Source of the DNA: JACCTU01 sp963737405
GTDB lineage: Bacteria > Actinomycetota > Thermoleophilia > Gaiellales > Gaiellaceae
Assembly: GCA_963737405.1 (NCBI GenBank)
Contig: CAVTSL010000001.1
Location: forward strand, 110,148 to 174,147
DNA: 64,000 nucleotides
Reading direction: 5' to 3'
Part shown: positions 1 through 8,089 of the stretch, piece by piece
Position numbering within the stretch: the first letter of the stretch is position 1
Layout: each line of letters opens with the position of its first letter
Notes under the pieces: generated by a model
Database searches by the model: none
What the model saw: only the letters and a program-made list of their open reading frames with translations
What the model was told of the DNA's origin: nothing
Translations under genes and position numbers: made by a program

Positions 1-1
1 C

Positions 2-1471
2 TTCGAGCGCGACCTCTTCAACGCGTGCGCGGTCTGCGCGGGCGGCGAGGTGAAGGCCGTCTACCGCAAGCGCTTCCTGCCGAACTACGGCGTGTTCGAC
101 GAGGCCCGGTACTTCGCGCAGGGGCGTGACCTGCTCCTGCTCGAGCACGGCAAGACGCTGATCGGCGTCACGATCTGCGAGGACCTCTGGCAGCCGGGGC
201 CGCCCGCGACCGATCTCGCGCTCGCGGGCGCTCAGATCCTCGTCAACATCTCCGCCTCGCCGTTCCACCTCGAGAAGGACCGCGAGCGCGAGGAGATGCT
301 GGTCACGCGCGCACGCGACAACTCCTGCTACGTCGCGCTCTGCAACGCGGTCGGCGGGCAGGACGAGCTGATCTTCGACGGCCACTCGGTCGTGCTCGAC
401 GACGAAGGCGATGTGCTCGCGCGCGCACCGGGCTTCGAGGAGGCGCTGCTCGTCGTCGACGTCGAGCCCGAGGCGGTGATCGGGCGCAGGCTGCGCGACG
501 TGCGCCGTCGCGCGCTCGACCTCGACCGCGGGGAGCCTCCGCCGGTGTCGGTCGTGCACGTCGGATCGCCGCGCGAGGCGTCGAACGGGTCGCACGTCCG
601 GGGCGCGGTGGCGCCGATGCTCGCGCCGATCGAGCAGATGCGTCTCGCGCTCGAGCTCGGCCTTCGCGACTACGTCGAGAAGAACGGGTTCCGCGACGTC
701 GTCATGGGGGTCTCGGGCGGGATCGACTCGGCCCTCGTGGCTGCGCTCGCGGCGGAAGCCCTCGGGCCGGACCGCCTGCATTGCGTCTCGATGCCCTCGC
801 GCTTCTCGTCGGAAGCCACGCGCCGCGACGCGCAGCTCCTCGCCGAGAACCTCGGCGCCGACTTCCACGAGCTACCGATCGACTCGATCTACGACGGCTT
901 CGAGGAGGTGCTGACACCGGTGTTCGGCGACCGCGCGCCGGATCTCACCGAGGAGAACTTGCAGGCGCGGATCCGCGGCGTGCTGCTGATGGCGCTCTCG
1001 AACAAGTTCGGCTGGCTCCTCGTCGCAACGGGCAACAAGTCGGAGCTCTCGGTCGGCTACGCGACGCTCTACGGCGACATGGCCGGCGGCTTCGCGCTCA
1101 TCAAGGACGTCTACAAGACGGACGTCTTCCTGCTCGCGCGCCATCTGAACGAGCGCGCGGGGCGCGAGCTGATCCCGAGCTCGATCATCGAGCGCGCACC
1201 GAGCGCCGAGCTGCGTGCCGACCAGCTCGACGAGGACTCGCTGCCGCCGTACCCGAAGCTCGACAAGGTGCTCGAGGCGTACGTCGAGCTCGACCGCTCG
1301 CGCGAGGAGCTCTCCGCCGACGGCTTCGACAAGGACGTCGTCGAGCGCGCGATCGCGCTCATCGACCGCGCCGAGTACAAGCGCCGGCAGGCGCCGCCGG
1401 GCGTGAAGCTCCGCCCGAAGGCGTTCGGCCGCGACCGGCGCACTCCGATCACCAATCGCTGGCGCGATTAG
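2..1471 (+). CDS. nadE: Glutamine-dependent NAD+ synthetase, 5' end outside window
   Basis: Last step of NAD synthesis: amidation of deamido-NAD with glutamine and ATP. The frame is open from base 2, so the start lies to the left. The visible 489 residues hold the second part of the nitrilase-type glutaminase domain, with the catalytic Lys in YRKRFLPNYG (bases about 62-91) and the catalytic Cys in VTICEDLW (about 170-193), and then the PP-loop synthetase domain with SGGIDS (about bases 712-729). The C-terminal GYATLYGDMAGG and ERAPSAELR segments are typical of the synthetase. The catalytic Glu of the amidase domain should lie in the missing part. Stop TAG at 1469-1471. The family assignment is certain; the full length cannot be judged. 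Confidence 0.96.
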   Translation, partial: FERDLFNACAVCAGGEVKAVYRKRFLPNYGVFDEARYFAQGRDLLLLEHGKTLIGVTICEDLWQPGPPATDLALAGAQILVNISASPFHLEKDREREEMLVTRARDNSCYVALCNAVGGQDELIFDGHSVVLDDEGDVLARAPGFEEALLVVDVEPEAVIGRRLRDVRRRALDLDRGEPPPVSVVHVGSPREASNGSHVRGAVAPMLAPIEQMRLALELGLRDYVEKNGFRDVVMGVSGGIDSALVAALAAEALGPDRLHCVSMPSRFSSEATRRDAQLLAENLGADFHELPIDSIYDGFEEVLTPVFGDRAPDLTEENLQARIRGVLLMALSNKFGWLLVATGNKSELSVGYATLYGDMAGGFALIKDVYKTDVFLLARHLNERAGRELIPSSIIERAPSAELRADQLDEDSLPPYPKLDKVLEAYVELDRSREELSADGFDKDVVERAIALIDRAEYKRRQAPPGVKLRPKAFGRDRRTPITNRWRD

Positions 1472-1585
1472 TCAGGTGGGTCGGCCCGACGGGCCCGGTC
1501 GCACAGGTAGGCCACCACACCCGTCAGGCGAGAGGACGCTCGCGCAGGCGAGCCAACGGGCGCACTTGTTCGTCGGCTGCTTCGC

Positions 1586-1717
1586 CTAGGGCAGCTGCTC
1601 GGTCGCGGTGACGTTGCCATTCGCGGCGAGTGTGCGGATCGCCGCGGCGGCTCCGGCCTGCAGGTCGGTCGACGATGCGAACAGGTTGTTCTCGGCCGGC
1701 GCTGGATAGTCTCGCAT
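1586..1717 (-). CDS. Possible 43-residue ORF or gene remnant
   Basis: A minus-strand frame begins with ATG at 1717 and ends with TAG at 1586. Its composition (long runs of small residues, an alanine-rich helix around residues 20-32, ending TATEQLP) looks more protein-like than most shadow frames. The start codon overlaps the ATG of the rightward MFS gene, and I see no Shine-Dalgarno or -10 box for it. It could be the tail of a decayed gene. The rest of the 244-base gap after nadE holds only a small GCTCGC-GCAG-GCGAGC hairpin near 1547-1562. I do not recognise a family. Confidence 0.15.
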   Translation of the reverse strand: MRDYPAPAENNLFASSTDLQAGAAAAIRTLAANGNVTATEQLP

Positions 1718-2897
1718 GGTGACCGCGGCCGCGACGTCCGCACCGGATCAGGTCGCGCCCGCTCCCGACATCCAGCGTGCGCGACGCGGGACGGCGGCGG
1801 TGTTCGCGGTGCACGGATGCGTCACCGGCAGCTTCGCGGCCCGCATTCCGTGGATCGCGTCACACGTCGGCGTCGGCGTCGGCCATCTCGGGATTGCGCT
1901 CCTGATGCCGGGGATAGGCGCCCTGCTCGCCATGCCCTTCTCGGGCCGTCTCGCTCACCGCTTCGCGCTCCGCCCGTTCGTCACAACCACAGTCGTCGCG
2001 TGGTGCGCGTGCCTCGTCCTGCCGACGCTGCCGACGTCGCTCGCGGCACTCTGCGCCGTCCTGCTCGTCTCCGGCGCGGTCGCGGGGCTCGCGGACATGG
2101 CGATGAATGCGGAGGGCGTCCTGGTGGAGAAGCTGTTCGGCCGGTCGGTCATGTCGAGCCTGCACGGCTTCTGGAGCGTGGGCGTCCTGGTTGGGTCGGC
2201 CGTCTCGGCCCTCGCGTCCCACGCCGGCATCGACACGCGGGTCCAGTTCGCGGTCGAGGCGCTCGTCCTTGCCACGGTCGGCGCGGCCGTCGCGCAGCTT
2301 CTGATCGAGGACCCGACGACGACCAACGCGCCTGCGCCGCCGCACTTCGCGCTCCCGACCCGGCCCGTCCTCCTGATCGGGCTCGTCGGCCTCTGCGCCG
2401 TCTTCGGCGAGCAGGCCGGAACCGACTGGTCGGCGTTCTACATCCGTAACGAGCTCGGCGGGTCGGCGAGCGTCGCAGCGCTGGCTGTCTCGGCGTTCGC
2501 TGTCGCGATGGCAACGGTCAGGCTCATGGGCGACCGCGTGATCCGCAGGCTGGGGCCGGTCCGTACCGTCCGCATCTCAGGGGCGTGCGCCTTCGTCGGC
2601 GCCGTCGCAGTCGTACTGGCGCCCGGCCTAGCGGTCGGCCTCCTGGGCTTCGCGCTGCTCGGGATCGGCCTCGCAGTCGTCGTCCCGCTCGTGTTCGCCG
2701 CGGCCGGGCGCGTAGGCGCCCATCCCGCGCGCAGCATCGCCGGCGTCGCCGTCGTCGCCTACGCGAGCGGCCTCGTCGCCCCGGGAGTGATCGGCGGCAT
2801 CGCCTCGGCGTCGTCGCTTACGACGTCGTTTTGCCTCGTCGCCGCCCTGGTGGGAATCATCGCGTTGGCCGCGGGCGTGCTTCGCCGAGGCGACTAG
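1716..2897 (+). CDS. MFS transporter (YbjJ-like)
   Basis: A 393-residue major facilitator with about twelve predicted membrane segments, beginning near residue 22 (AAVFAVHGCVTGSF) and ending near residue 390 (AALVGIIALAAGVL). The even two-half layout, with a central polar loop around residues 190-205 (IEDPTTTNAPAPP), fits sugar/small-molecule permeases of the fucose-permease/YbjJ branch. The substrate cannot be read from sequence. The ATG at 1716 sits 5 bases after GATAGT, a possible -10 box, so the mRNA may be nearly leaderless. It stands alone between nadE (same strand, 244 bases upstream) and the convergent mug gene. Family certain, specificity unknown. Confidence 0.85.
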   Translation: MVTAAATSAPDQVAPAPDIQRARRGTAAVFAVHGCVTGSFAARIPWIASHVGVGVGHLGIALLMPGIGALLAMPFSGRLAHRFALRPFVTTTVVAWCACLVLPTLPTSLAALCAVLLVSGAVAGLADMAMNAEGVLVEKLFGRSVMSSLHGFWSVGVLVGSAVSALASHAGIDTRVQFAVEALVLATVGAAVAQLLIEDPTTTNAPAPPHFALPTRPVLLIGLVGLCAVFGEQAGTDWSAFYIRNELGGSASVAALAVSAFAVAMATVRLMGDRVIRRLGPVRTVRISGACAFVGAVAVVLAPGLAVGLLGFALLGIGLAVVVPLVFAAAGRVGAHPARSIAGVAVVAYASGLVAPGVIGGIASASSLTTSFCLVAALVGIIALAAGVLRRGD

Positions 2898-3003
2898 CCA
2901 TCGAGACGAGCTCCGCCACGACCGCTTCGATCGAGCGGTCGCTCAAGGGACATTCCCGCACGCTGGCCCAGGCGGTGTCGCACTTGCGCCGCTTTGCAGC
3001 GCA

Positions 3004-3540
3004 TTAGTCATCTCGATTGGCCACCGCGGCGGCGAGCGCCTCGAACCAGCACAGCCGCTCGTCCCACGGCACCGACGCGTTCGCAGGCGACGTACTCGGA
3101 AGCACGAAGAGTCGCGTCGCACCGAGGCTTCGAGCCTGCGGGCCCAGCTCGGGGCGCTCGTTGAAGACGCCGCGGTACGCCTCCTTGCCTACAAACGCAA
3201 GCCAGCGCGGTTGCAGATCGCGCGCGATCCGTTCTAGCCGCTCGGCCGAACCGACGAAGTCAGCGCGGCGGAGGTCGCCCGAGCCAGCTGTGGTCCGATA
3301 GGCGGCGTTCGTGACGCCGACCCCGTACTTCGGCAGCTCGTACTGTTCCGCAGGCTCAAGGAGGCGCGGCGTGAATCCGGCGGCGTGCAGGAGGCGCCAG
3401 AAGTCGTTGCGGGGATTGGCGAAATGCGCATGCGCTGCAGCCGACACGCGACCCGGGTTGATCCCGACGAGCACGACATCGAGGTCAGACGCGAGCACGT
3501 CGGGCACGTCACTCGGTGTATCGTCGCGACCGCCGCTCAC
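3004..3540 (-). CDS. mug: Mismatch-specific uracil/thymine DNA glycosylase
   Basis: Excises U or T from mismatches with G, starting base-excision repair. The 178-residue protein has the family's GINPG motif near residue 28 (VVLVGINPGRVSAA), the NPRNDFWRLLHAAGF segment that follows it, GVGVTNAA, and the C-terminal intercalation loop LPSTSPAN near residue 148. Length matches family members (about 165-180). The GTG at 3540 gives MSGGRDD; an internal start nearer residue 17 is possible. It converges with the MFS gene across a 106-base gap. No partner gene is evident. Confidence 0.9.
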   Translation of the reverse strand: MSGGRDDTPSDVPDVLASDLDVVLVGINPGRVSAAAHAHFANPRNDFWRLLHAAGFTPRLLEPAEQYELPKYGVGVTNAAYRTTAGSGDLRRADFVGSAERLERIARDLQPRWLAFVGKEAYRGVFNERPELGPQARSLGATRLFVLPSTSPANASVPWDERLCWFEALAAAVANRDD

Positions 3541-3758
3541 AGTGCCCGGGACCTAATCGGCGTGGCGGAGGTGGAGAGGAATACTCCTCGAGAGGACGCG
3601 CAGATGCCGCGCGAGGACGTCGGGGATCGCGCTCGGCGCACCCCCTCGGGGGGACGAACGAGCGCCCCATGACCAACGCTACGCGAGAAATCGTCACGCA
3701 TGGGTGACGCGATCGTGCCGAATGCGTGCCGGTTCGCCCCCGGCAAGGGGCGACGAGG

Positions 3759-3953
3759 TCAGGCCGCCTCGACCTCCGGCTCGCGGCCGTCGAGGCGTTC
3801 CTCGAACCGGCGGCGGAGGTCCTCGCCCGTGACGCGCAGGAAGGCCCGCGGCCGACGCGGCTCGATGCGGACGATTCGCACCTCGTCCCCCCCGCTGCTG
3901 CCGTAGCAGCGGGCATAGCACTCGGCCTCCGTCAGCGGCCTGAGGCGTCGCAT
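3759..3953 (-). CDS. Small conserved-looking hypothetical protein, 64 aa
   Basis: Reads MRRLRPLTEAECYARCYG at its start, with two Cys four residues apart, then a basic stretch and an acidic tail. I do not recognise the family. The start is well supported: TAGCTT (complement of 3960-3965) lies exactly 6 bases before the ATG, the same spacing seen at other leaderless starts here. It lies 28 bases downstream of the saccharopine-dehydrogenase-like gene on the same strand. The two Cys and the charged sequence could suit a small binding protein, but no function is assigned. The 218 bases from 3541 to 3758 on its far side hold a CCCCCTCGGGGGG inverted repeat near 3641 and nothing else I can name. 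Confidence 0.55.
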   Translation of the reverse strand: MRRLRPLTEAECYARCYGSSGGDEVRIVRIEPRRPRAFLRVTGEDLRRRFEERLDGREPEVEAA

Positions 3954-3981
3954 GAACGCAAGCTAGAGCGGCGGTCGGACG

Positions 3982-5029
3982 TCAGAGCGGCTCGACCGGA
4001 CCGAGCTCGAGAAGCGGTGAAAGGCGCGGTGCGAACGTGTGCACATCGAACGCCTCGGCCGGCGCGAGCGCGCCGGTTCCGCGCGCCTCGCCGGCACGAA
4101 GCGCCTGCGCTCCGTGCGCGATCAGGAGCGCCGCGGTGCCGTAGGTGTCGAAGCCGGTGAGCGTCGCGCGGCGGCCGCTCTCGCCGCTCCGCGCCTCGGC
4201 GACGACCGTCCAGCGGTTCCGTTCGCGCTTCGACGCCGACGGCGTTCCGCCCATCCGGCCGCCGAGCCGGATGAACGGCGCTGTGAGCGGCGCGACGAGG
4301 CCGGCGTAGGCGACGAGACGCGGAGCGCGAAAGTAGGAGCGCACGCGGCGGACGTCCGTGTGCCGTGGCACGGTGAGCGGCTCGGTCGAGCCCCACTCGA
4401 CCACGCTGCGGTCGCCGAACGGGAAGCGGACGGTCCGCGTCGTCTTCCCGAAGCGCGACCGGACGATGCGACCCTCCCACGCGACCTGCCCCTGCCCCAT
4501 CACGTGCCCGATCGTCTCCCGCGTCCCGCGAGAGGTCGGCTGGCTGCGTGGTCGCGTACGCGACGACGATCTCGTCGAGCGGTTCCTCGAGCCCTTCCGC
4601 CGCGAGCCGGGCCGCGAAGTCGCCCGGCACGTAGTCGAAGCCGAACGACGTCAGCAGCACGACGTCGCGCTCCTCCGCCGACTCGCCGAAGCCCTCGTAC
4701 ACCACGCGCGCAAACGCCTGCTCGCCGCTCGTGTCGAGGTAGTGCGCACCGACGGCGATCGCAGCGCCGACGGGCTTGGTCCCGACGTCCATGAACGGGC
4801 CCGCCGTCGACGCGACGGCGAACGCGCCGTCGAACGCCGCGATCAGCTCCGCCTCGTGACGGGCATCCGCGACACGCACCTCCTCTCCCGGCTGCGCGAG
4901 CGCCTCGAGCGCGTCCGCGCGCCTCCCGACGAGCCGCACAGGGATCCCGAGCGCCCGGGCCTGGTCGACCACGAGCCGTCCCGTGTACCCGGTCGCGCCG
5001 AGCACCGCGAGTGGACGGTTGTCGTTCAC
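3982..5029 (-). CDS. Saccharopine-dehydrogenase-like (trans-acting enoyl reductase-type) protein, frameshifted
   Basis: The N-terminal part is a Rossmann fold with GATGYTG at residues 11-17, followed by an ARHEAELIAAFDG stretch and GAHYLDTSGE, as in saccharopine dehydrogenase-like and mycobacterial trans-acting enoyl reductase families. The frame breaks near 4520, just after VAYATTQPADLSR. Reading continues one frame over as ETIGHVMGQGQ to the stop at 3982. A missing GG in a G-run (CGCGGGACGCGG) would restore SRGT, the usual residues at this point, so a sequencing error is likelier than decay. Total about 349 residues. TATCCT lies 6 bases before the GTG start. It is divergent from the OsmC gene with only 22 bases between. 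Confidence 0.8.
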
Positions 5030-5051
5030 ACCGCGAGGATACGACGTCCAC
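5030..5051. promoter_or_regulatory. 22-base divergent promoter gap, saccharopine-DH-like / osmC-like
   Basis: On the minus strand TATCCT (5041-5036) is followed by CGCGGT and the GTG at 5029, the 6-base spacing of a leaderless start. The rightward gene must use promoter elements inside the leftward gene or a GATAC box in the same bases. Confidence 0.45.
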
Positions 5052-5478
5052 GTGCGCGCGAAGGAGTTCCACTACGACGTCACGGTCGAGGAGGGCGGCC
5101 GCATGGTCGCCGACGGCACGTCGCCGCTCGAGTCAGCCGACGACTGGAAGCCCGACCACTATCTCGTCGCAGCGCTTCTGCGGTGCTCGCTCGAGAGCCT
5201 CGAGTACCACGCGAAGCGCGGCGGCCTCGAGTCGTCGGGTCGCGCCTCGGGCCACGCGCTCGTGACGAAGCGGGAGAGCGACGACCGCTACGCGCTCGTC
5301 GAGATCAGCGCGTCGCTGGAGGTGGCGGTCGAGCCGGACCCTGGGCGACGACGCCGTTGCGGAGCTGCTTGCGAAGGCCGAACGCGACTGCTTCGTCGGC
5401 GCGTCGCTCACCGTGCCGCCCGCGTACACGTGGACGGTGAACGGGCGGGCGCTCAGCCCTCGAGCGGCGCCATCGTGA
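5052..5478 (+). CDS. OsmC/Ohr-family thiol peroxidase, frameshifted
   Basis: OsmC-family proteins reduce organic hydroperoxides with a pair of cysteines. Visible are the strand-rich start (EFHYDVTVEEGGRMVADG), the first Cys in ALLRCSLESLEYHAKRGG, and the second in AERDCFVGASLTV. The reading frame shifts near 5340: after VAVEPD an extra C must be dropped to read LGDDAVAELLAKAERDC. With that correction the protein is about 141 residues, normal for the family. The GTG start at 5052 avoids overlap with the divergent gene. The stop at 5476-5478 overlaps the 3' end of clpS on the other strand by 26 bases. Confidence 0.82.
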
Positions 5479-5746
5479 GGCCGTAGGCCTTCAGCTGCTC
5501 CCAGTAGAGCTCGGCCTGCTCGCGATGGCCGCTCCAGACGACCGCCTGGCCGGACGAGTGGATCTTGTTCGCGAACGCCATGCCCCGCTCGTAGTCGACG
5601 CCGGGAAGCACCGAGGCGAGCGCGAACGCAACGCCGTCGAACGTGTTGTGGTCGTCGTTCAGGACGATCACGCGCGAGGCGTCGCCGGTGCCGCCGCCCG
5701 GGCCGCGGGTGCGCTCCCGCTCCCGCGGGGGTGTGACCGTCGACAT
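5453..5746 (-). CDS. clpS: ATP-dependent Clp protease adaptor ClpS
   Basis: Delivers N-degron substrates to ClpAP/ClpCP. The 97-residue protein has the family's VIVLNDDHNTFDGVAFAL at residues 27-44 (the NDD...T substrate-binding loop) and the C-terminal HSSGQAVVWSGHREQAELYWEQL helix region. I chose the ATG at 5746 rather than longer upstream frames because MSTVTPP gives a normal length and TATCTT lies 6 bases upstream. The Gly-rich N-terminal tail (residues 10-22) is flexible, as is usual. The 26-base convergent overlap with the osmC-like gene is small. Confidence 0.93.
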   Translation of the reverse strand: MSTVTPPRERERTRGPGGGTGDASRVIVLNDDHNTFDGVAFALASVLPGVDYERGMAFANKIHSSGQAVVWSGHREQAELYWEQLKAYGLTMAPLEG

Positions 5747-5758
5747 GCGCTCAAGATA
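5747..5758 (-). promoter_or_regulatory. Leaderless -10 box for clpS
   Basis: TATCTT (5758-5753) followed by GCGCTC-complement spacer of 6 bases and then ATG. No Shine-Dalgarno is present, so transcription probably starts at the start codon. Confidence 0.45.
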
Positions 5759-5903
5759 GCCCCGTTTTCGCAGCGTTGCGCGGGAATAACCCGGGCGCGG
5801 CGGTGTCTTCCAAACCGGGGAGCTCGACCGATGGAGACGACGTGCACGAACGCTGTGATGCGAACGCGCGGGGCTACGATGCCGATGGAGGCCCTCTGAC
5901 GCC

Positions 5904-6681
5904 ATGAGATTTCCTCGGAGGAATGCTGTCCGTGAAGAGGAGATCGCTGCGCTCGCGGACGACTCGCTCGCCGGCGAGCGCCGCGAGGAGCTCGAGGCTC
6001 ACGTCGCCGCCTCGACCGAGCTCCAGGGCCGGCTGGACGAGCAGCGCCGAGCGCTCGCCCTCGTCGAGACAGCCTCGGCCGAGGTGGAGGCGCCGGCCGG
6101 GCTACGAGCCCGGGTCGAGGCGGAACGCCGTCCGCGACCGGCCCGTGTGCGTGCGCGCCCGGTCGCACTCGCCGCGGGCTTCGCGGTAGCGGCGGCCGTG
6201 GCCGTCGCGCTCGTTCTGACCTTGCCGCGCGAGGTCGGCGGGCCGGACTTCGCGGACGCGGCGACGCTCGGAGACCGCCCGCCCACGGGCGCGGCGCCTC
6301 AGCCGCTCGCGGGCGAGCCCAAGCTGCTCGACCAGGCGCTCGAGAGGGTTCCGTTCCCGAACTGGGCCGCGAAGTTCGGCTGGCGCGCGACGGGTGTCCG
6401 GACCGACCGGGTCGGCGGCCGCGATGCGGTCACGGTCTTCTACGAGAAGAACGGTCGGCGCATCGCGTACACGATCGTGTCGGGCAAGCCGCTCGAGGTT
6501 CCTGCCGGAGCCGTTCCGGCAAGGCGCGAGGGCGTCGACCTCCACGCGCTCGTCCTCGGCGGGCGGCAGGTCGTGACGTGGGAGCGGCTCGGCTACACCT
6601 GCATCCTCTCGGGTGACCTCGACCGCCCGACGCTGCTCAAGCTCGCCGCCTGGAAGGGCCAAGGGGAGCGTTCCCGTCTAG
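5904..6681 (+). CDS. Membrane-anchored anti-sigma-like protein, probable 3' frameshift
   Basis: Cytoplasmic N-terminal helical region (residues 10-60, EEEIAALADDSLAG... AHVAASTELQGRL) resembling the zinc-finger anti-sigma fold but without its cysteines, one membrane segment near residues 83-106 (ALAAGFAVAAAVAVALVLTL), and an outer domain of about 150 residues. As given, the frame would run on to 7088 across the whole opposite sigma gene. Removing one C near 6657 gives KGKGSVPV and a stop at 6681, 4 bases into the convergent sigma gene's end, which I take as the true end. Partner is likely the neighbouring ECF sigma factor, but the tail-to-tail order is unusual. Confidence 0.6.
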
Positions 6682-7166
6682 GAGTCGAACCGGCGGGCGA
6701 TCTGCTGCCGCGCGCGGTACAGCCGGCTCATCACCGTTCCCTCGCGGGTGCCGATCGCCGCCGCGGCCTCCCTGTAGCTCAGCCCCACGACGTCGACGGC
6801 CACCAGGACGTCGCGGTAGTCGTCGGGAAGCTCCGCGATCGCCTCGTAGACCTCCCGAGCCTCGAGCGCGCGCTCCGGCTGCGTCGACGAGTGCTGGTCG
6901 ACGAACTCCTGGCCCTCCGGAAGCGGCGCGGTCCGCGGCCGGCGGCTCTGGGTGCGGAGCCGGTTGAGGAACGTGTTCCGGAGGACGCGGAGGAGGTAGC
7001 CGAGGTCGTCCTCGCCGCGGAGGAAGCGCGGCCGCGCGAGCACACGTGCGTACGTGTCCTGGACGAGATCCTCGGCGTCCTCGCGTGAGCCCGTAAGCGC
7101 CCAGGCTGCACGAAAGAGGCGATCGATGTGATCCCCGAGTCGTGTGGGATCGAGCTTGCGCTCCAT
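6678..7166 (-). CDS. ECF RNA polymerase sigma factor
   Basis: 162 residues with region 2 (RLFRAAWALTGSREDAEDLVQDTYARVL, residues 16-43) and region 4 (ELPDDYRDVLVAVDVVGLSYREAAAAIGTREGTVMSRLYRAR, about residues 112-153), the normal size and layout of an ECF sigma factor. The linker between them is short and basic. ATG at 7166 is preceded closely by the divergent promoter region of the RTX-like gene. It faces the anti-sigma-like gene tail to tail. A GGAAT-N18-GTC element just upstream, reading rightwards, hints that this or a related ECF factor drives the neighbouring secreted protein gene. Confidence 0.92.
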   Translation of the reverse strand: MERKLDPTRLGDHIDRLFRAAWALTGSREDAEDLVQDTYARVLARPRFLRGEDDLGYLLRVLRNTFLNRLRTQSRRPRTAPLPEGQEFVDQHSSTQPERALEAREVYEAIAELPDDYRDVLVAVDVVGLSYREAAAAIGTREGTVMSRLYRARQQIARRFDS

Positions 7167-7169
7167 TCG

Positions 7170-7195
7170 GGAATGAACTCGCGGGCGGCGGTGTC
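7170..7195 (+). promoter_or_regulatory. Candidate ECF-type promoter (GGAAT-N18-GTC)
   Basis: GGAAT at 7170-7174 and GTC at 7193-7195 with 18 bases between, close to the GGAAT-N18-GTT consensus of SigR/SigE-class ECF factors. It points at the RTX-like gene at 7252. A small GGCAGG/CCTGCC hairpin follows near 7209-7224. Prediction by eye only. Confidence 0.3.
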
Positions 7196-7251
7196 CTCGG
7201 TGACATCAGGGCAGGCGTGCCTGCCGACTACATGAAAACGAAGGAGTCACC

Positions 7252-8028
7252 ATGTTCTCACTCAGCCGACACCGCCGACTCGTTCTCCTTCTTCTCATCG
7301 TCGCCGCAACGACGGCGAGCGCCGCGGGAGCCGCGCTCCAGCTCGGCAACGGCGGACGCGACGTGTTGATCGGGAGGGACAACGACAACGCGGCGAACAC
7401 GTTCATCCAGCCGGCCGACGTGACGGCGAAGCAGCACCTCGACAACACGGACATCCTGCGCGGCGGGCCGAACGGCGACCTGCTGATCGGCCTGAAGGGG
7501 AGCGACCTGCTCGAGGGCGAGCAGGGCAGCGACATCCTGGTCGGCGGAGTCGAGCAGGCGACCGCGCCGAACAGCGACCTGATCGACGGCGATCAGGGCG
7601 ACGACATCAACATCTGGGCTCCAGGTGACGGCAGCGACGCCGTCATCGGAGGGCGTGGATACGACACGAGCATCTCGGCGCCGATCGTGCTCGCGGGGAG
7701 CACGCCCGCGTTGTTCACGAGCGGCTACCGGCAGGTGCCGCACGTCTCGATCGACAACAAGCCGCAGTTCACGTGCACCGTCGAGAAAGTGCCCGCGAAC
7801 CTCGATCTCGGGTTCGACTACGTGACGCGGTTCTTCGCCAACGGCAAGCTCGCCGTGACGATCCGGCTCCAGGACGTGGAGCAGGTGCTCTGCCCGAGCC
7901 CGAACCCGGGCCGCGTGCTCGTGGCCAGGGTCACCGGCGCATCGCCGACGTTCGTCGAGCGGCCGCTGTCCGACTTCTCGGGGACGCTCCTCGGCGCAGT
8001 CCTCCAGGCGCCGGCGCGTTCGCGTTAG
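7252..8028 (+). CDS. Secreted RTX-like (hemolysin-type Ca-binding repeat) protein
   Basis: 258 residues. A signal peptide is plain (basic start, then LVLLLLIVAATTASAAGAA, cleavage near residue 27). Residues 30-140 carry GGxGxD-like nonapeptide repeats (NGGRDVLIG, GGPNGDLLIG, LKGSDLLEG, QGSDILVGG, DQGDDINIW, GGRGYDTS), which form calcium-binding parallel beta rolls. The C-terminal 110 residues have two Cys and no recognised motif. A good Shine-Dalgarno (AAGGAG, 7240s) precedes the ATG. Role probably at the cell surface; the target is unknown. The nearby sigma factor and ECF-like promoter suggest envelope-stress control (inference). Confidence 0.75.
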   Translation: MFSLSRHRRLVLLLLIVAATTASAAGAALQLGNGGRDVLIGRDNDNAANTFIQPADVTAKQHLDNTDILRGGPNGDLLIGLKGSDLLEGEQGSDILVGGVEQATAPNSDLIDGDQGDDINIWAPGDGSDAVIGGRGYDTSISAPIVLAGSTPALFTSGYRQVPHVSIDNKPQFTCTVEKVPANLDLGFDYVTRFFANGKLAVTIRLQDVEQVLCPSPNPGRVLVARVTGASPTFVERPLSDFSGTLLGAVLQAPARSR

Positions 8029-8077
8029 GACGACCGATCCCGGTCGGCGGCGGCAACACGCCGCCGACCGGGTTCAG

Positions 8078-8089
8078 TAGCCTCGTTTC
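8078..8089 (+). promoter_or_regulatory. Leaderless -10 box for the desulfurase-like operon
   Basis: TAGCCT at 8078-8083, then 6 bases, then the GTG at 8090. No ribosome binding site is present. Confidence 0.4.

Noticed and set aside
3541..3720. A small RNA or tRNA-like gene (TGCCGGTTCG and CCCCCTCGGGGGG)
   Set aside because: No cloverleaf or known RNA signature could be built from the bases.
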